From Amycolatopsis anabasis (GTDB lineage: Bacteria > Actinomycetota > Actinomycetes > Mycobacteriales > Pseudonocardiaceae): a DNA stretch of 64,000 bases. The stretch spans positions 1-64,000 of the forward strand of contig NZ_VTHK01000001.1 in the NCBI RefSeq assembly GCF_009765355.1, given 5' to 3'. Under the pieces are notes generated by a model. It saw only the letters and a program-made list of their open reading frames with translations. It searched no databases and was not told where the DNA came from. Below are positions 53,835-62,821 of the stretch, piece after piece (the stretch's first letter is position 1; each line of letters opens with the position of its first letter). Both the position numbers and the translations under genes were made by a program.

Positions 53835-55013
53835 ATGACAGCCGACGCGGTCAGCCCCGTCCCCCGGTCGTCTTCGGTACACCGGGAAGCACCCCCCGCC
53901 GTCACCGCGATGGTGCGGCTGATCCGGGATGCCTGGAAGAAGGCGGAGCCGTACACACCGGAGATCTCGCAGTTCTTCTACGGGATGCTGTTCACCCTCG
54001 CCCCGGCCACCCGCGACTTCTTCCCGATCAACATGGAAGTCCAGCGCGGGCGCCTGGTGCGCGCGCTGGTGCACGTGGTGCAGATGGTGGACCGGCCGGA
54101 CGACCTGGTGCCCTTTCTGCGCCAGCTCGGCCGCGACCACCGCAAGTTCGGCGTGATCCCGCGGCACTACGAGGCCGTCGGCACCGCGCTGCTGGCGGCG
54201 CTGAAGAAGTTCCTCGGCGACGACTGGACGCCCGACGTCGAGCGGGCTTGGGCCGAGGCGTACACGATCATCGCGCGGTCCATGCAGGAGGCGGCCGCCG
54301 CCGACACCAACCCGCCGTCGTGGACCGCGACCGTCGCCGAGCACCGGCGCCTGAGCTGGGACCTCGCGCTGGTCCGCCTGGAGCCCGAGCAGGCGATCCC
54401 CTTCCGCGCCGGGCAGTACCTCAGCGTGGAGGTCCCGCAGCGGCCGCGGCTGTGGCGGTACCTGTCCCCGGCGAACGCCCCGCGCGAGGACGGCTCGATG
54501 GAGTTCCACGTCCGCGCGGTCGAGGGCGGCTGGGTGTCCCGGGCGATCGTGAGCCATACCCAGGACGGGGACGTGTGGCGGTTCGGGCCGCCGCTGGGGC
54601 GGATGAGCGTGGACCGGGAGTCCGGCCGCGAGGTGCTGATGATCGCCGGGGGCACCGGGGTCGCGCCGCTGCAGTCGCTGCTGGACGAGCTGTCGCAGTG
54701 GGGGGAGAACCCCAAGGTGCGCCTGTTCTACGGCGGGCACACCCGCGAGGAGCTGTACAACCTGGAGAGCCTGCGCGCGCTCGCCTCGACGAATCCGTGG
54801 CTGACCGTGACCCCGGTGGTGGAACGCGGGCCCGGGCTGGCCGGATGCGAGCACGGCACGCTGGCCGAGGCGGTCACCCGGCACGGCGCCTGGCCCGGCC
54901 ACGACGTGCTGGTCTCCGGTTCCCCGGCGATGATCCGGGCCACCGTCTCCCGGATGCTGGTCGCGGGGACCGCGCTGGACCAGATCAAGTACGACCCGTT
55001 CACCATCGACTAA
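53835..55013 (+). CDS. Flavohemoprotein-type globin/FAD reductase
   Basis: 392 residues: globin domain (about 20-150) with Tyr49, Phe62/Phe63 and proximal His102 in GRDHRKFGV, then an FAD domain (RLWRYLSPANAP, about 155-255) and an NAD domain (MIAGGTGVAPLQSLL, GHDVLVSGSPAMI). This layout suits nitric oxide dioxygenation to nitrate in the cytoplasm. It has a 20-residue Pro/Ser-rich start and lacks the canonical Gln at E7 as far as can be seen, like type II actinobacterial forms. GAGGAACG ribosome site. Stands alone. Confidence 0.92.
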   Translation: MTADAVSPVPRSSSVHREAPPAVTAMVRLIRDAWKKAEPYTPEISQFFYGMLFTLAPATRDFFPINMEVQRGRLVRALVHVVQMVDRPDDLVPFLRQLGRDHRKFGVIPRHYEAVGTALLAALKKFLGDDWTPDVERAWAEAYTIIARSMQEAAAADTNPPSWTATVAEHRRLSWDLALVRLEPEQAIPFRAGQYLSVEVPQRPRLWRYLSPANAPREDGSMEFHVRAVEGGWVSRAIVSHTQDGDVWRFGPPLGRMSVDRESGREVLMIAGGTGVAPLQSLLDELSQWGENPKVRLFYGGHTREELYNLESLRALASTNPWLTVTPVVERGPGLAGCEHGTLAEAVTRHGAWPGHDVLVSGSPAMIRATVSRMLVAGTALDQIKYDPFTID

Positions 55014-55043
55014 TCACGCTACCCGCGAGTAGTCTCCGCTGAC

Positions 55044-55742
55044 ATGGAGCTTCAGATCCCCGCACCCGCCGGTCCGGTCAAGGGGTACCTCGCCCAGCCC
55101 CAGCGCCAGGGGGACGGCCCGTGGCCGGGCGTCGTCGTGATCCACGACCTGGCCGGGATGAGCGCGGACACCCGCCGCATCACCGACCGGTTCGCCGAGT
55201 CGGGGTACCTGGCCGTCGCGCCGAACCTGTACTCCCGCGGGGGCTTCACCCGCTGCGTCAAGACCGTCTTCCGCGACCTGACCGCCGCCCGCGGCCGGTC
55301 GTTCGAGGACATCGACGCCACCCGCACCCTGCTCGCCGACCGGGACGACTGCACCGGCAAGGTCGGCGTGGTGGGCTTCTGCATGGGCGGCGGCTTCGCC
55401 CTGGTCGCCGCCACCCGCGATTTCGACGCCTCGGCCCCCTACTACGGCGAACTCCCCAAGGATCTGTCCATTTTGGATGGAGCCTGCCCGATCGTCGCCA
55501 GCTTCGGCCGCCGCGACCCGATCCTCAAGGGCGCCGCCGCCAAACTGGAATCGGAGCTGACCGCCCGCGACATCCCGCACGACGTGAAGGAGTACCCGGA
55601 CGCCGGGCACAGCTTCGCCAACAAGTTCCCGCTGGGCCCGTTCAACGTGCTGCTCAAGGTCGTCGGTTTCCACTACCACCACGAATCCAGCGAAGACTCC
55701 TGGCGCCGAGTGCTCGGCTTCTTCCAAGACCACCTCCGCTGA
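55044..55742 (+). CDS. Dienelactone hydrolase family protein
   Basis: 232-residue alpha/beta hydrolase. Catalytic triad: Cys in GFCMGGGFAL, Asp in ASFGRRDPI and His in PDAGHSFANK. Dienelactone hydrolases open lactones in chlorocatechol breakdown; many actinobacterial members have other esters as substrates. The ATG at 55044 is 8 bases after TAGTCT (55030-55035), a leaderless layout. Not linked to the intradiol dioxygenase at 15737. Confidence 0.9.
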   Translation: MELQIPAPAGPVKGYLAQPQRQGDGPWPGVVVIHDLAGMSADTRRITDRFAESGYLAVAPNLYSRGGFTRCVKTVFRDLTAARGRSFEDIDATRTLLADRDDCTGKVGVVGFCMGGGFALVAATRDFDASAPYYGELPKDLSILDGACPIVASFGRRDPILKGAAAKLESELTARDIPHDVKEYPDAGHSFANKFPLGPFNVLLKVVGFHYHHESSEDSWRRVLGFFQDHLR

Positions 55743-56080
55743 GCCCGCTGCCCGGTCGGCGAGCGGCGGGACGGGTGGTTCCGAGTGTGTACTTCGCGTG
55801 CCTGGACGTGTAGTTCGCGTGCTCGATGCGGCGTGGGGAACCTTGCCTTCCCGCGTGCACCGAAGGCCGCATTGATGCTCGCCTACTCCCGGAACGGGGA
55901 ACTCGCGGCAGACGGACCCCACCTGCCGCGAGTCCCTCGTTTCGGACGTGCGAGTTCCCCGTTTCGGCACACCGAGTTCCCCATCTCGGTAGGCGAGCCC
56001 GACATCCGGGCACCCCACGAGCACGGCACCACGCCACACACCGAGAAAACCCGCTGTGCGACTCAAGATCCTGGCGTTCG
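55743..56080. repeat. Gap with tandem 21-22-bp repeats
   Basis: Three units CGAGTYCC(C/T)CRTYTCGG start at 55930, 55951 and 55973; a reversed unit sits at 55889-55905. An 11-bp hairpin (ACTCGCGGCAG, 55901-55911, with 55923-55933) joins the strands, and a second pair GTGTASTTCGCGTGC starts at 55787 and 55808. The core matches the array at 16630. No coding frame is supported in these 338 bases. Confidence 0.72.
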
Positions 56081-56713
56081 TCAGGTGGGGTCGAGGCCGA
56101 GGAGGCGGGTGAGCAGGGCGACCTGGTCGGCGTAGTGGCGGAGGAACTCGGGGGAGCCGGGATCGACCCGGCAGACGCCTTCGATGACGTGCGGGAGCGT
56201 GGTGGTCGCCATCGCGGCGGCCATCAGCATGATGGTCAGGCAGGCCGGGTCCACCTCGTCCGGCAGCCGGCCGGCCACCTGCAGGGCGCGGATCTCGTCG
56301 ATGCTGTCCTGCATCCGGTCCGCGCGGGGCGCGTGGTCGGGATCGGTTTCCGGCCCGGAGTACTCCAGGCCGCCCCACGCCAGCATCCGGACGCCTTCCG
56401 GATTGTGCAGCGCCTCCAACGCGTACCGGCGGATCTGCTCGGGCAGCGGCGTGCCCGGCGTCACCAGTTCGCTCTGGCGTTCCCGCCAGCCTTCCGAGAT
56501 GGCCCGGTAGAGGCCTTCCTTGCTGTCGAAGTAGTACGAGATCAGCTGCTGGTTGACGCCCGCCCGGGCGGCGATCGCGCTGACCCGGGCGCCCGCGAAC
56601 CCGTGCGCGGCGAATTCGGCGGCCGCCGCGTCCAGGATGAGTTTGCGGGTGCGCTCCGGATCGCGTTGCCGCTCCTGCGGCCTGGGGGATCGGCGGGGTT
56701 TCGACGGGGACAC
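56081..56713 (-). CDS. TetR/AcrR family regulator
   Basis: 210 residues from the GTG at 56711-56713, which stands 6 bases behind a TATGAT box (56720-56725 on this strand). N-terminal basic patch, HTH about 25-70 (RVSAIAARAGVNQQLISYYF), then a TetR_C ligand domain with EYSGPETDPDH. Divergent from the FAD monooxygenase, which it probably controls; TAATCAA (56760-56766) and TTGATTA (56796-56802) are candidate half-sites in the gap. Confidence 0.88.
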   Translation of the reverse strand: MSPSKPRRSPRPQERQRDPERTRKLILDAAAAEFAAHGFAGARVSAIAARAGVNQQLISYYFDSKEGLYRAISEGWRERQSELVTPGTPLPEQIRRYALEALHNPEGVRMLAWGGLEYSGPETDPDHAPRADRMQDSIDEIRALQVAGRLPDEVDPACLTIMLMAAAMATTTLPHVIEGVCRVDPGSPEFLRHYADQVALLTRLLGLDPT

Positions 56714-56774
56714 CGCACGATCATACACACATCTGACAGTCCCATCTGCCTGGTGCACTTAATCAAACAAACAG

Positions 56775-56803
56775 TTGACACAGTAATGAGTGCAGTTGAT
56801 TAT
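56775..56803 (+). promoter_or_regulatory. Sigma-70-type promoter of the monooxygenase gene
   Basis: TTGACA (56775-56780), 17-base spacer, GATTAT (56798-56803), leading to the ATG at 56853. The AT-rich stretch also holds inverted half-sites TAATCAA and TTGATTA, so a bound TetR would cover it. Confidence 0.8.
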
Positions 56804-56852
56804 GAGGGTGCCGAGGTGACCGCCCGGCAGTGGAACAGCGACAGAGGCAACG

Positions 56853-58469
56853 ATGACCGAACCGAACGACCGCAGCACCGCCGTCCTCGTCGTGGGAGGC
56901 GGCACCACCGGCCTGTCCACGGCGCTTTTCCTTGCGCGCCTTGGGGTTCGCCCGATCCTGGTGGAACGGCACCCGTCCACGGCGATCATGCCCCAGGCGC
57001 GGGCGTTCAACCCGCGCACGATGGAGATCTACCGCGCCCTCGGCCTGGAAGGGGAAATCCGGGCCCGCACATCGATCCTGGCCGAGCTGCCGGAGATGAT
57101 CGGCGCGGACACGTTGGCCGGTGCGGAACGCTTCCGCGTCGACGTGCTCTCCCACCTCCGGCCACCGTCGACCATGAGCCCCGCCGACTGGGCGATGATC
57201 GACCAGGACGAACTGGAGAACATCCTGCGCGCCGAGGCCGAACGCGGCGGGGTCGACGTGCGGTTCGACACCGAGCTGGTCTCCTTCGACTCCGGCGCCG
57301 ACGGGGTGCGGGCCGTGGTGCGCGAGGGCGGCAGCGGCGCCGAACACCGCATCCTCGCCGACTACCTGGTCGCCGCGGACGGCCACCGCGCGGGCATCCG
57401 CGACCGGCTCGGCATCGGCGCGGACCAGCCCGTCGCTCCGCACCCGGGCGTGTACTTCGTCTTCGACGCCGACCTCACCGCCGCGCTGCGCGGACGCCGG
57501 TTCCTGCTCGCCTACCTCGATCGGCCGACGCGAGGCACGGTCCTGGTGCCGCTGCGGAAGTTCGGCCGGTGGATGTTCGGGGCGCCCTACCACCCGGAGC
57601 TGGGCGAGCGCCCCGAGGACTTCTCCGAGGAACGCTGCGCCGAACTGGCCCGCATCGCGGTCGGGGATCCGGACCTGGAGCTCACCCTCGTGCCTCCGGT
57701 CCCCGGATGGCCGCAGAAGGTCTCGCACAGCACGATCGGCGGATGGGTCGCGCACCGGTACCGGAGCGGCCGGGTGTTCTTCGCCGGTGACGCGGCCCAC
57801 GTCTTCCCGCCCTCGGGTTCCTACGGCGCCAGCACCGGCATCGCCGACGCGCACAACCTGGCGTGGAAACTGGCCGCCGTGGTCCACGGCCAAGCGGGAC
57901 CGGCGCTCCTGGACACCTACCAGGAAGAGCGCCGACCGGTCGCGCGGAAAACGCTGGAAACCGCGATGCGGCTCCTCCACGACCGCCAGGCCGGAACCGG
58001 CGAGGAGGCCACGAAGGTCGACGACCTGAGCATGATCTTCGGCTACCGGTACGACTCCGCGGCGATCCTGTCCGAGGCGCCCGCCCCGGACGCGCCGCTC
58101 GAAGACCCGCGCGAGCCGAGCGGCCGCCCGGGCGTGCGCGCACCGCACGTCTGGCTGGAGCGGGCGGGCGTACGACTGTCCACAACGGACTTGTGCACCG
58201 GCGCCTTCGCCCTGCTGATCGGCCCGGACGGCGCGGACTGGGTCGCGGCGGCCAAAACGGCGGCGGCAGCGGCCGGCATCGACCTGAACGTCCACCACAT
58301 CGGCGCCGAACTCCACGACCCGGAAAACCGGTTCGCCGGCACCTACGGCATCACCGGAACCGGCGCGACCCTGGTCCGGCCGGACGGATTCGTCGCCTGG
58401 CGCGCCCGCACCCTGCCCCCGCGGCCGGAACACGAACTACGGCGCGCGCTGACCCGCATCCTCGGCTAG
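56853..58469 (+). CDS. FAD-dependent aromatic monooxygenase
   Basis: 538 residues of the phenol hydroxylase-like flavin monooxygenase family (PgaE/RdmE/MhpA relatives). FAD motif VLVVGGGTTGLSTALFL near residue 11, the DG motif AADGHRAG near 170, GDAAHVFPPSGSYGASTGI near 310 and a thioredoxin-like C-terminal domain (430-538). Hydroxylates an aromatic or polyketide substrate with NADPH and oxygen. Divergent TetR regulator suggests induction by a small aromatic compound. Its stop shares the CTAG at 58466-58469 with the convergent hspR stop. Confidence 0.92.
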   Translation: MTEPNDRSTAVLVVGGGTTGLSTALFLARLGVRPILVERHPSTAIMPQARAFNPRTMEIYRALGLEGEIRARTSILAELPEMIGADTLAGAERFRVDVLSHLRPPSTMSPADWAMIDQDELENILRAEAERGGVDVRFDTELVSFDSGADGVRAVVREGGSGAEHRILADYLVAADGHRAGIRDRLGIGADQPVAPHPGVYFVFDADLTAALRGRRFLLAYLDRPTRGTVLVPLRKFGRWMFGAPYHPELGERPEDFSEERCAELARIAVGDPDLELTLVPPVPGWPQKVSHSTIGGWVAHRYRSGRVFFAGDAAHVFPPSGSYGASTGIADAHNLAWKLAAVVHGQAGPALLDTYQEERRPVARKTLETAMRLLHDRQAGTGEEATKVDDLSMIFGYRYDSAAILSEAPAPDAPLEDPREPSGRPGVRAPHVWLERAGVRLSTTDLCTGAFALLIGPDGADWVAAAKTAAAAAGIDLNVHHIGAELHDPENRFAGTYGITGTGATLVRPDGFVAWRARTLPPRPEHELRRALTRILG

Positions 58470-58909
58470 CGGCGCTTGGGTTTCCAGACGACCAGGGCGG
58501 TCTGGTGCTGCACCGGGACCAGATCCTTGCGGTACGAGGCGTGCACGGCGGCCGCGGCCTGTTCGGCGGCGGCGTAGGCGGCGGCCAGTTCCTCGGTCAG
58601 TTCGGCGACCCGGGACCGCAGGGCGTCGACCTGGTTCTCCAGCTCGATGATCCGTTTGACCCCGGCGAGGTTCACACCGTCCTCCTGGGACAGTCGTTGC
58701 ACCTCGCGCAGCAGGGCGATGTCGCGCATCGAGTAGCGCCGCCCGCCGCCCGAGGTGCGGCCCGGGGAGACCAGGCCGAGCCGGTCGTAGGAACGCAGGG
58801 TTTGCGCGTGCAGGCCGGACAGCTGGGCGGCCACGGAGATCACGAAGACCGGGGTGTCCTCGTCCGCGCCGCCCGGCAGGCCGCCGGGCAATCCGCCACC
58901 GAATACCAT
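58466..58909 (-). CDS. hspR: Heat shock repressor HspR
   Basis: 147-residue MerR-type repressor, the usual last gene of the actinobacterial dnaK operon. Residues 18-90 carry the winged helix (VFVISVAAQLSGLHAQTLRS, YDRLGLVSP, GGRRYSMRDIALLREVQRL); a coiled coil (RIIELENQVDALRSRVAELT) follows. DnaK acts as corepressor in streptomycetes. HAIR sites at 51109, 62733 and 62789 are its expected targets. ATG at 58907-58909, two bases after the dnaJ stop. Confidence 0.93.
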   Translation of the reverse strand: MVFGGGLPGGLPGGADEDTPVFVISVAAQLSGLHAQTLRSYDRLGLVSPGRTSGGGRRYSMRDIALLREVQRLSQEDGVNLAGVKRIIELENQVDALRSRVAELTEELAAAYAAAEQAAAAVHASYRKDLVPVQHQTALVVWKPKRR

Positions 58910-58911
58910 GA

Positions 58912-60087
58912 TCAGCTCCGATCCTTGAGCATCTGAGTGATCTCCGGCCGCGGATCGTGGTCGGCGGCCGCCTTGGCGAAGGTTTCCAGGGCCGACTTCT
59001 CCTCGTCGTCCAACCGGGACGGCACGGCGACCTGGAGGGTCACCAGCAGATCGCCCTGGGTCCCGTCCCGTTTGGTGATGCCCTTGCCCCGCACCCGCAG
59101 CACCCGCCCGCTCGCGGTGCCCGCGGGCACCTTGAGGGAGACCTTCGATTCGAGCGTCGGCACGGTGATGGTGCCGCCGATGGCGAGTTCCGGGAAGGAA
59201 ACCGGAACGGTGATGGTCAGATCGTTGCCGGACCGGCCGAAGACCGGATGCGGCGAGACGTGCACGCGGACGTACAGATCGCCCGCGGGCGCGCCGCCGC
59301 GGCCCGGTTCGCCCTGACCGGCCAGGCGGATGCGCTGGTTGTCGTCGACCCCGGCCGGGATCCGCACGGTCAGCGTGCGGGTGCGGGTGCTGATGCCCTC
59401 GCCGCCGCATTCCGGGCACGGGTCGTCGATGATCTGGCCGCGGCCGCGGCAGTCCCGGCACGGTTCGGAGAACGCGAACGCCCCCTGGCTCCGGCTCACC
59501 AGCCCGGCGCCGCTGCAGGTCGGGCAGGTGCGCGGGGTGGTGCCGGGCTTCGCGCCGTTGCCACCGCACGTCCCGCAGGTGGCCGGGCTGGACAGGCGCA
59601 GCGGCAGCGTGGCGCCCTTCACCGCCTCGGTGAAGTCGATCCGGACGTCGGTTTCCACGTCCGAGCCGCGCTGGGCGCGGTTCGCCGCGGCGCCACCGCC
59701 CCGCCGGCCGAACAGGCCGCCGAGGATGTCGCCCAGTCCACCGAAACCGCCCTGCTGACCGGCTCCGGCCTGCTGGCCGAACAGGTCGCCCAGGTCGAAA
59801 CCGCCCGCGCCGCCGCCACCGGGGAAGCCGAAGCCCCCGGCGCCGCCGGAGCCGAACAGCCGCCGGGCCTCGTCGTACTCCTTGCGCTTGCCCGCGTCCG
59901 ACAGCACGCCGTAGGCCTCGGAGACCGCCTTGAACTTCTTCTCGGCCTCGTCGTTGCCGGGGTTGGCGTCCGGGTGGTTCTCCCGGGCCAGCTTGCGGTA
60001 CGCCTTCTTGATCTCGTCCGCGGTGGCGTCGGAGGAGACGCCCAGTTCACGGTAGAAGTCCTTGCCGATCCACTCCCGAGCGCTCAT
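58912..60087 (-). CDS. dnaJ: Chaperone DnaJ
   Basis: 391-residue type I Hsp40. J domain (about 8-75) with the HPD in ENHPDANPG, Gly/Phe-rich linker (78-130), four zinc-finger repeats ([32 protein letters not shown], about 160-230) and the C-terminal substrate domains. Stimulates DnaK ATPase. In the dnaK operon with 21 bases to grpE. Confidence 0.97.
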   Translation of the reverse strand: MSAREWIGKDFYRELGVSSDATADEIKKAYRKLARENHPDANPGNDEAEKKFKAVSEAYGVLSDAGKRKEYDEARRLFGSGGAGGFGFPGGGGAGGFDLGDLFGQQAGAGQQGGFGGLGDILGGLFGRRGGGAAANRAQRGSDVETDVRIDFTEAVKGATLPLRLSSPATCGTCGGNGAKPGTTPRTCPTCSGAGLVSRSQGAFAFSEPCRDCRGRGQIIDDPCPECGGEGISTRTRTLTVRIPAGVDDNQRIRLAGQGEPGRGGAPAGDLYVRVHVSPHPVFGRSGNDLTITVPVSFPELAIGGTITVPTLESKVSLKVPAGTASGRVLRVRGKGITKRDGTQGDLLVTLQVAVPSRLDDEEKSALETFAKAAADHDPRPEITQMLKDRS

Positions 60088-60108
60088 CGGGCGTCTCCTC
60101 CTTTCGCG

Positions 60109-60810
60109 TCAGTGTTGTTGGGTGTTCTCATCGGCCAGCTCGCCGTCGATCGGCAGCTCGCCGCCGACCGGCGGGTCCACCGGCTCCCCGGCCGGTTCCG
60201 CCGCGGCCGGTTCGTGGTCGGTGACCCCGACCAGCGCCGCCCGCAGGACCCGATCGCCGAACCGGTACCCGCGCCGCAGCACGGTGGTCACCGTCGGTCC
60301 GTCCACTTCGGACGAAGTGGAGTGCTGGACGGCCTCGTGCACGCTCGGGTCGAAGGCTTCGCCCTCGGCGCCGAACGGCTCGAGCCCGGCCCGCTGCAGC
60401 CCGGCGACCAGCTTGTCCGCCACCGCCTTGAAGGCGCCGGTGAGGTCGCCGTGCTGCTCGGCCCGCTCCAGGTCGTCGAGCAGCGGCAGCAGATCGCCCA
60501 CCACCGAGGCCTTGGCCGTGGCGACCACGGCCTCGCGGTCGCGTTCCACCCGCTTGCGGTAGTTGGCGTACTCCGCCTGGAGCCGCTGCAGATCGGCGGT
60601 GCGCTCGGCCAGCTGCTTCTCCACGTCGGACTGCGCCGAAACGGCCTCGTCCACAGTGGACTCGCCAAGGCCGGGGCCGGGGGCGCCCTCGGGCGCCTCC
60701 GGCTGCTGCTCGCGCAGCTCCCCGGTCTCCGGGTCGATCTTGCGACGATCTCGTACCACTACGGGCTCCTGCGGCTCCCGGCGTTCGTTGTCGTCGTAGT
60801 GTTCGGTCAC
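60109..60810 (-). CDS. grpE: Nucleotide exchange factor GrpE
   Basis: 233 residues: a charged, disordered start (1-60), a long coiled coil ([31 protein letters not shown]) and the C-terminal beta domain ([32 protein letters not shown]), then a long acidic tail. GTG start at 60808-60810 overlaps the dnaK stop as GTGA. Releases ADP from DnaK. Confidence 0.97.
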   Translation of the reverse strand: MTEHYDDNERREPQEPVVVRDRRKIDPETGELREQQPEAPEGAPGPGLGESTVDEAVSAQSDVEKQLAERTADLQRLQAEYANYRKRVERDREAVVATAKASVVGDLLPLLDDLERAEQHGDLTGAFKAVADKLVAGLQRAGLEPFGAEGEAFDPSVHEAVQHSTSSEVDGPTVTTVLRRGYRFGDRVLRAALVGVTDHEPAAAEPAGEPVDPPVGGELPIDGELADENTQQH

Positions 60811-62684
60811 TTCTTCGGGTCCTCGTCGACGATCTCGGCGTCCACCACGTCATCGGCCTTGGCCGAACCACCGGCGGCACCGGTGCTCCCGGCCGCACCG
60901 GCGGCGCCCGCGTCATTCGGGGCCGAGGCGCCCTCGGCGCCCTGCGCGTTCGCGTAGAGCGCGGTGCCCAGTTCCTGCGAGGCGGCGTTCAGCTTCTCGA
61001 TCGACTCGCGGATCTTGGCGGTGTCGGTGCCCTTGAGCGCCTCGTTGGCCTCGTCGATCGCGGTCTTGACCTTGCCCTTGAGCTCGTCGGGCAGCTTGTC
61101 GTCGTTGTCCTTGACGAACTTCTCGGTCTGGTAGACCAGCGTCTCGGCCTGGTTGCGGGTCTCCGCCTCCTCGCGGCGCTTCTTGTCCTCTTCCGCGTGC
61201 GCCTCGGCGTCCTTGACCATCCGGTCGATGTCCTCCTTCGGCAGCGCGGAGCCACCGGTGATGGTCATCGACTGTTCCTTGTTGGTGCCCAGGTCCTTCG
61301 CGGTGACGTGCACGATGCCGTTCGCGTCGATGTCGAAGGTGACCTCGATCTGCGGCACGCCGCGCGGCGCCGGGGGCAGCCCGGTCAGCTCGAACATGCC
61401 GAGCTTCTTGTTGTGCGCGGCGATCTCGCGCTCACCCTGGAACACCTGGATCTGCACCGACGGCTGGTTGTCGTCCGCGGTGGAGAAGATCTCCGAACGC
61501 TTGGTCGGGATCGTGGTGTTGCGCTCGATGAGCTTGGTGAACACGCCGCCCTTGGTCTCGATGCCCAGCGACAGGGGGGTGACGTCCAGCAGCAGGACGT
61601 CCTTGACCTCGCCCTTGAGCACACCGGCCTGCAGCGCCGCGCCGACCGCGACGACCTCGTCCGGGTTCACGCCCTTGTTCGGCTCGCGACCGCCGGTCAG
61701 CTCCTTGACCAGGTCGGCCACCGCCGGCATCCGGGTGGAACCACCGACGAGCACCACGTGGTCGATGTCGCCGACCGAGATGCCCGCGTCGCGGATGACG
61801 TTGTTGAACGGGGCCTTGGTGCGGTCCAGCAGGTCGGAGGTGATCCGCTGGAACTCGGCGCGGGACAGGTTCTCGTCCAGGAACAGCGGGTTCTTGTCCG
61901 CGTCGACCGTGATGTAGGGCAGGTTGATGTTGGCGCTGTTCGAGCTGGACAGCTCGATCTTCGCCTTCTCCGCCGCCTCACGGATGCGCTGCAGCGCCAT
62001 CTTGTCCTTGGTCAGGTCGATGCCGTTGGACGCCTTGAACTTGTCCACCAGCCAGCTGACGATCCGCTCGTCCCAGTCGTCGCCACCGAGGTGGTTGTCA
62101 CCGCTGGTGGCGCGGACCTCGACCACGCCCTCACCGATCTCCAGCAGCGAGACGTCGAAGGTGCCGCCACCGAGGTCGAAGACCAGGATGGTCTGCTCCT
62201 TCTCGCCCTTGTCCAGGCCGTAGGCCAGGGCCGCGGCGGTGGGCTCGTTGACGATGCGCAGCACGTTCAGGCCGGCGATCTGCCCGGCCTCCTTGGTGGC
62301 CTGCCGCTGGGCGTCCTCGAAGTACGCCGGAACGGTGATCACCGCGTCGGTGATCTCCTCGCCGAGGTAGGACTCCGCGTCGCGCTTGAGCTTCATCAGC
62401 ACGCGCGCGCTGATCTCCTGGGCCGTGTACGACTTGCCGTCGATCTCGGTCTTCCAGTCGGTGCCGATGTGCCGCTTCACCGAACGGATGGTCCGGTCGA
62501 CGTTCGTGACGGCCTGGTTCTTCGCCGGCTGGCCGGTGAGGACCTCGCCGTTCTTGGCGAAGGCCACGATGGACGGGGTGGTGCGGGAACCTTCCGAGTT
62601 GGCGATGACCGTCGGCTCGCCGCCCTCCAGGACGGCCACGACCGAGTTCGTCGTGCCGAGGTCGATGCCGACCGCTCGCGCCAT
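60807..62684 (-). CDS. dnaK: Molecular chaperone DnaK (Hsp70)
   Basis: 625 residues with the Hsp70 signatures: phosphate loop [13 protein letters not shown] at the start, [15 protein letters not shown] near 170, [13 protein letters not shown] near 320, and the substrate domain from about 360. The C-terminal tail is Gly/Ala/Asp-rich, ending in EIVDEDPKK. First gene of dnaK-grpE-dnaJ-hspR; the promoter in the 137-bp upstream gap is flanked by two HAIR sites. AGGAGGAA ribosome site. Confidence 0.99.
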   Translation of the reverse strand: MARAVGIDLGTTNSVVAVLEGGEPTVIANSEGSRTTPSIVAFAKNGEVLTGQPAKNQAVTNVDRTIRSVKRHIGTDWKTEIDGKSYTAQEISARVLMKLKRDAESYLGEEITDAVITVPAYFEDAQRQATKEAGQIAGLNVLRIVNEPTAAALAYGLDKGEKEQTILVFDLGGGTFDVSLLEIGEGVVEVRATSGDNHLGGDDWDERIVSWLVDKFKASNGIDLTKDKMALQRIREAAEKAKIELSSSNSANINLPYITVDADKNPLFLDENLSRAEFQRITSDLLDRTKAPFNNVIRDAGISVGDIDHVVLVGGSTRMPAVADLVKELTGGREPNKGVNPDEVVAVGAALQAGVLKGEVKDVLLLDVTPLSLGIETKGGVFTKLIERNTTIPTKRSEIFSTADDNQPSVQIQVFQGEREIAAHNKKLGMFELTGLPPAPRGVPQIEVTFDIDANGIVHVTAKDLGTNKEQSMTITGGSALPKEDIDRMVKDAEAHAEEDKKRREEAETRNQAETLVYQTEKFVKDNDDKLPDELKGKVKTAIDEANEALKGTDTAKIRESIEKLNAASQELGTALYANAQGAEGASAPNDAGAAGAAGSTGAAGGSAKADDVVDAEIVDEDPKK

Positions 62685-62732
62685 TGTGCGTTCCTCCTGT
62701 GTACCGTGTTTGAGCTGCAGGTATGCGCCCGC

Positions 62733-62753
62733 CTTGAGCGGGTACTACTCAAG
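62733..62753. promoter_or_regulatory. HAIR element 1 of the dnaK operon
   Basis: CTTGAGC (62733-62739), 7 bases, ACTCAAG (62747-62753): one mismatch to CTTGAGT-N7-ACTCAAG. It adjoins the -10 region and covers the start of transcription. Confidence 0.93.
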
Positions 62754-62754
62754 T

Positions 62755-62782
62755 TGTATCCGGAGCGCGCCGACCTAGTCAA
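62755..62782 (-). promoter_or_regulatory. dnaK promoter
   Basis: Minus strand: TTGACT (62777-62782) as -35, 16 bases, GATACA (62755-62760) as -10. It lies exactly between the two HAIR elements. Confidence 0.7.
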
Positions 62783-62788
62783 ACCAGA

Positions 62789-62809
62789 CTTGAGCCTGCC
62801 GCACTCAAC
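62789..62809. promoter_or_regulatory. HAIR element 2 of the dnaK operon
   Basis: CTTGAGC (62789-62795), 7 bases, ACTCAAC (62803-62809): two mismatches to consensus. It lies just upstream of the -35 box and 12 bases after the stop of the peptidase gene. Confidence 0.85.
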
Positions 62810-62821
62810 CTTTCTGCCAGT

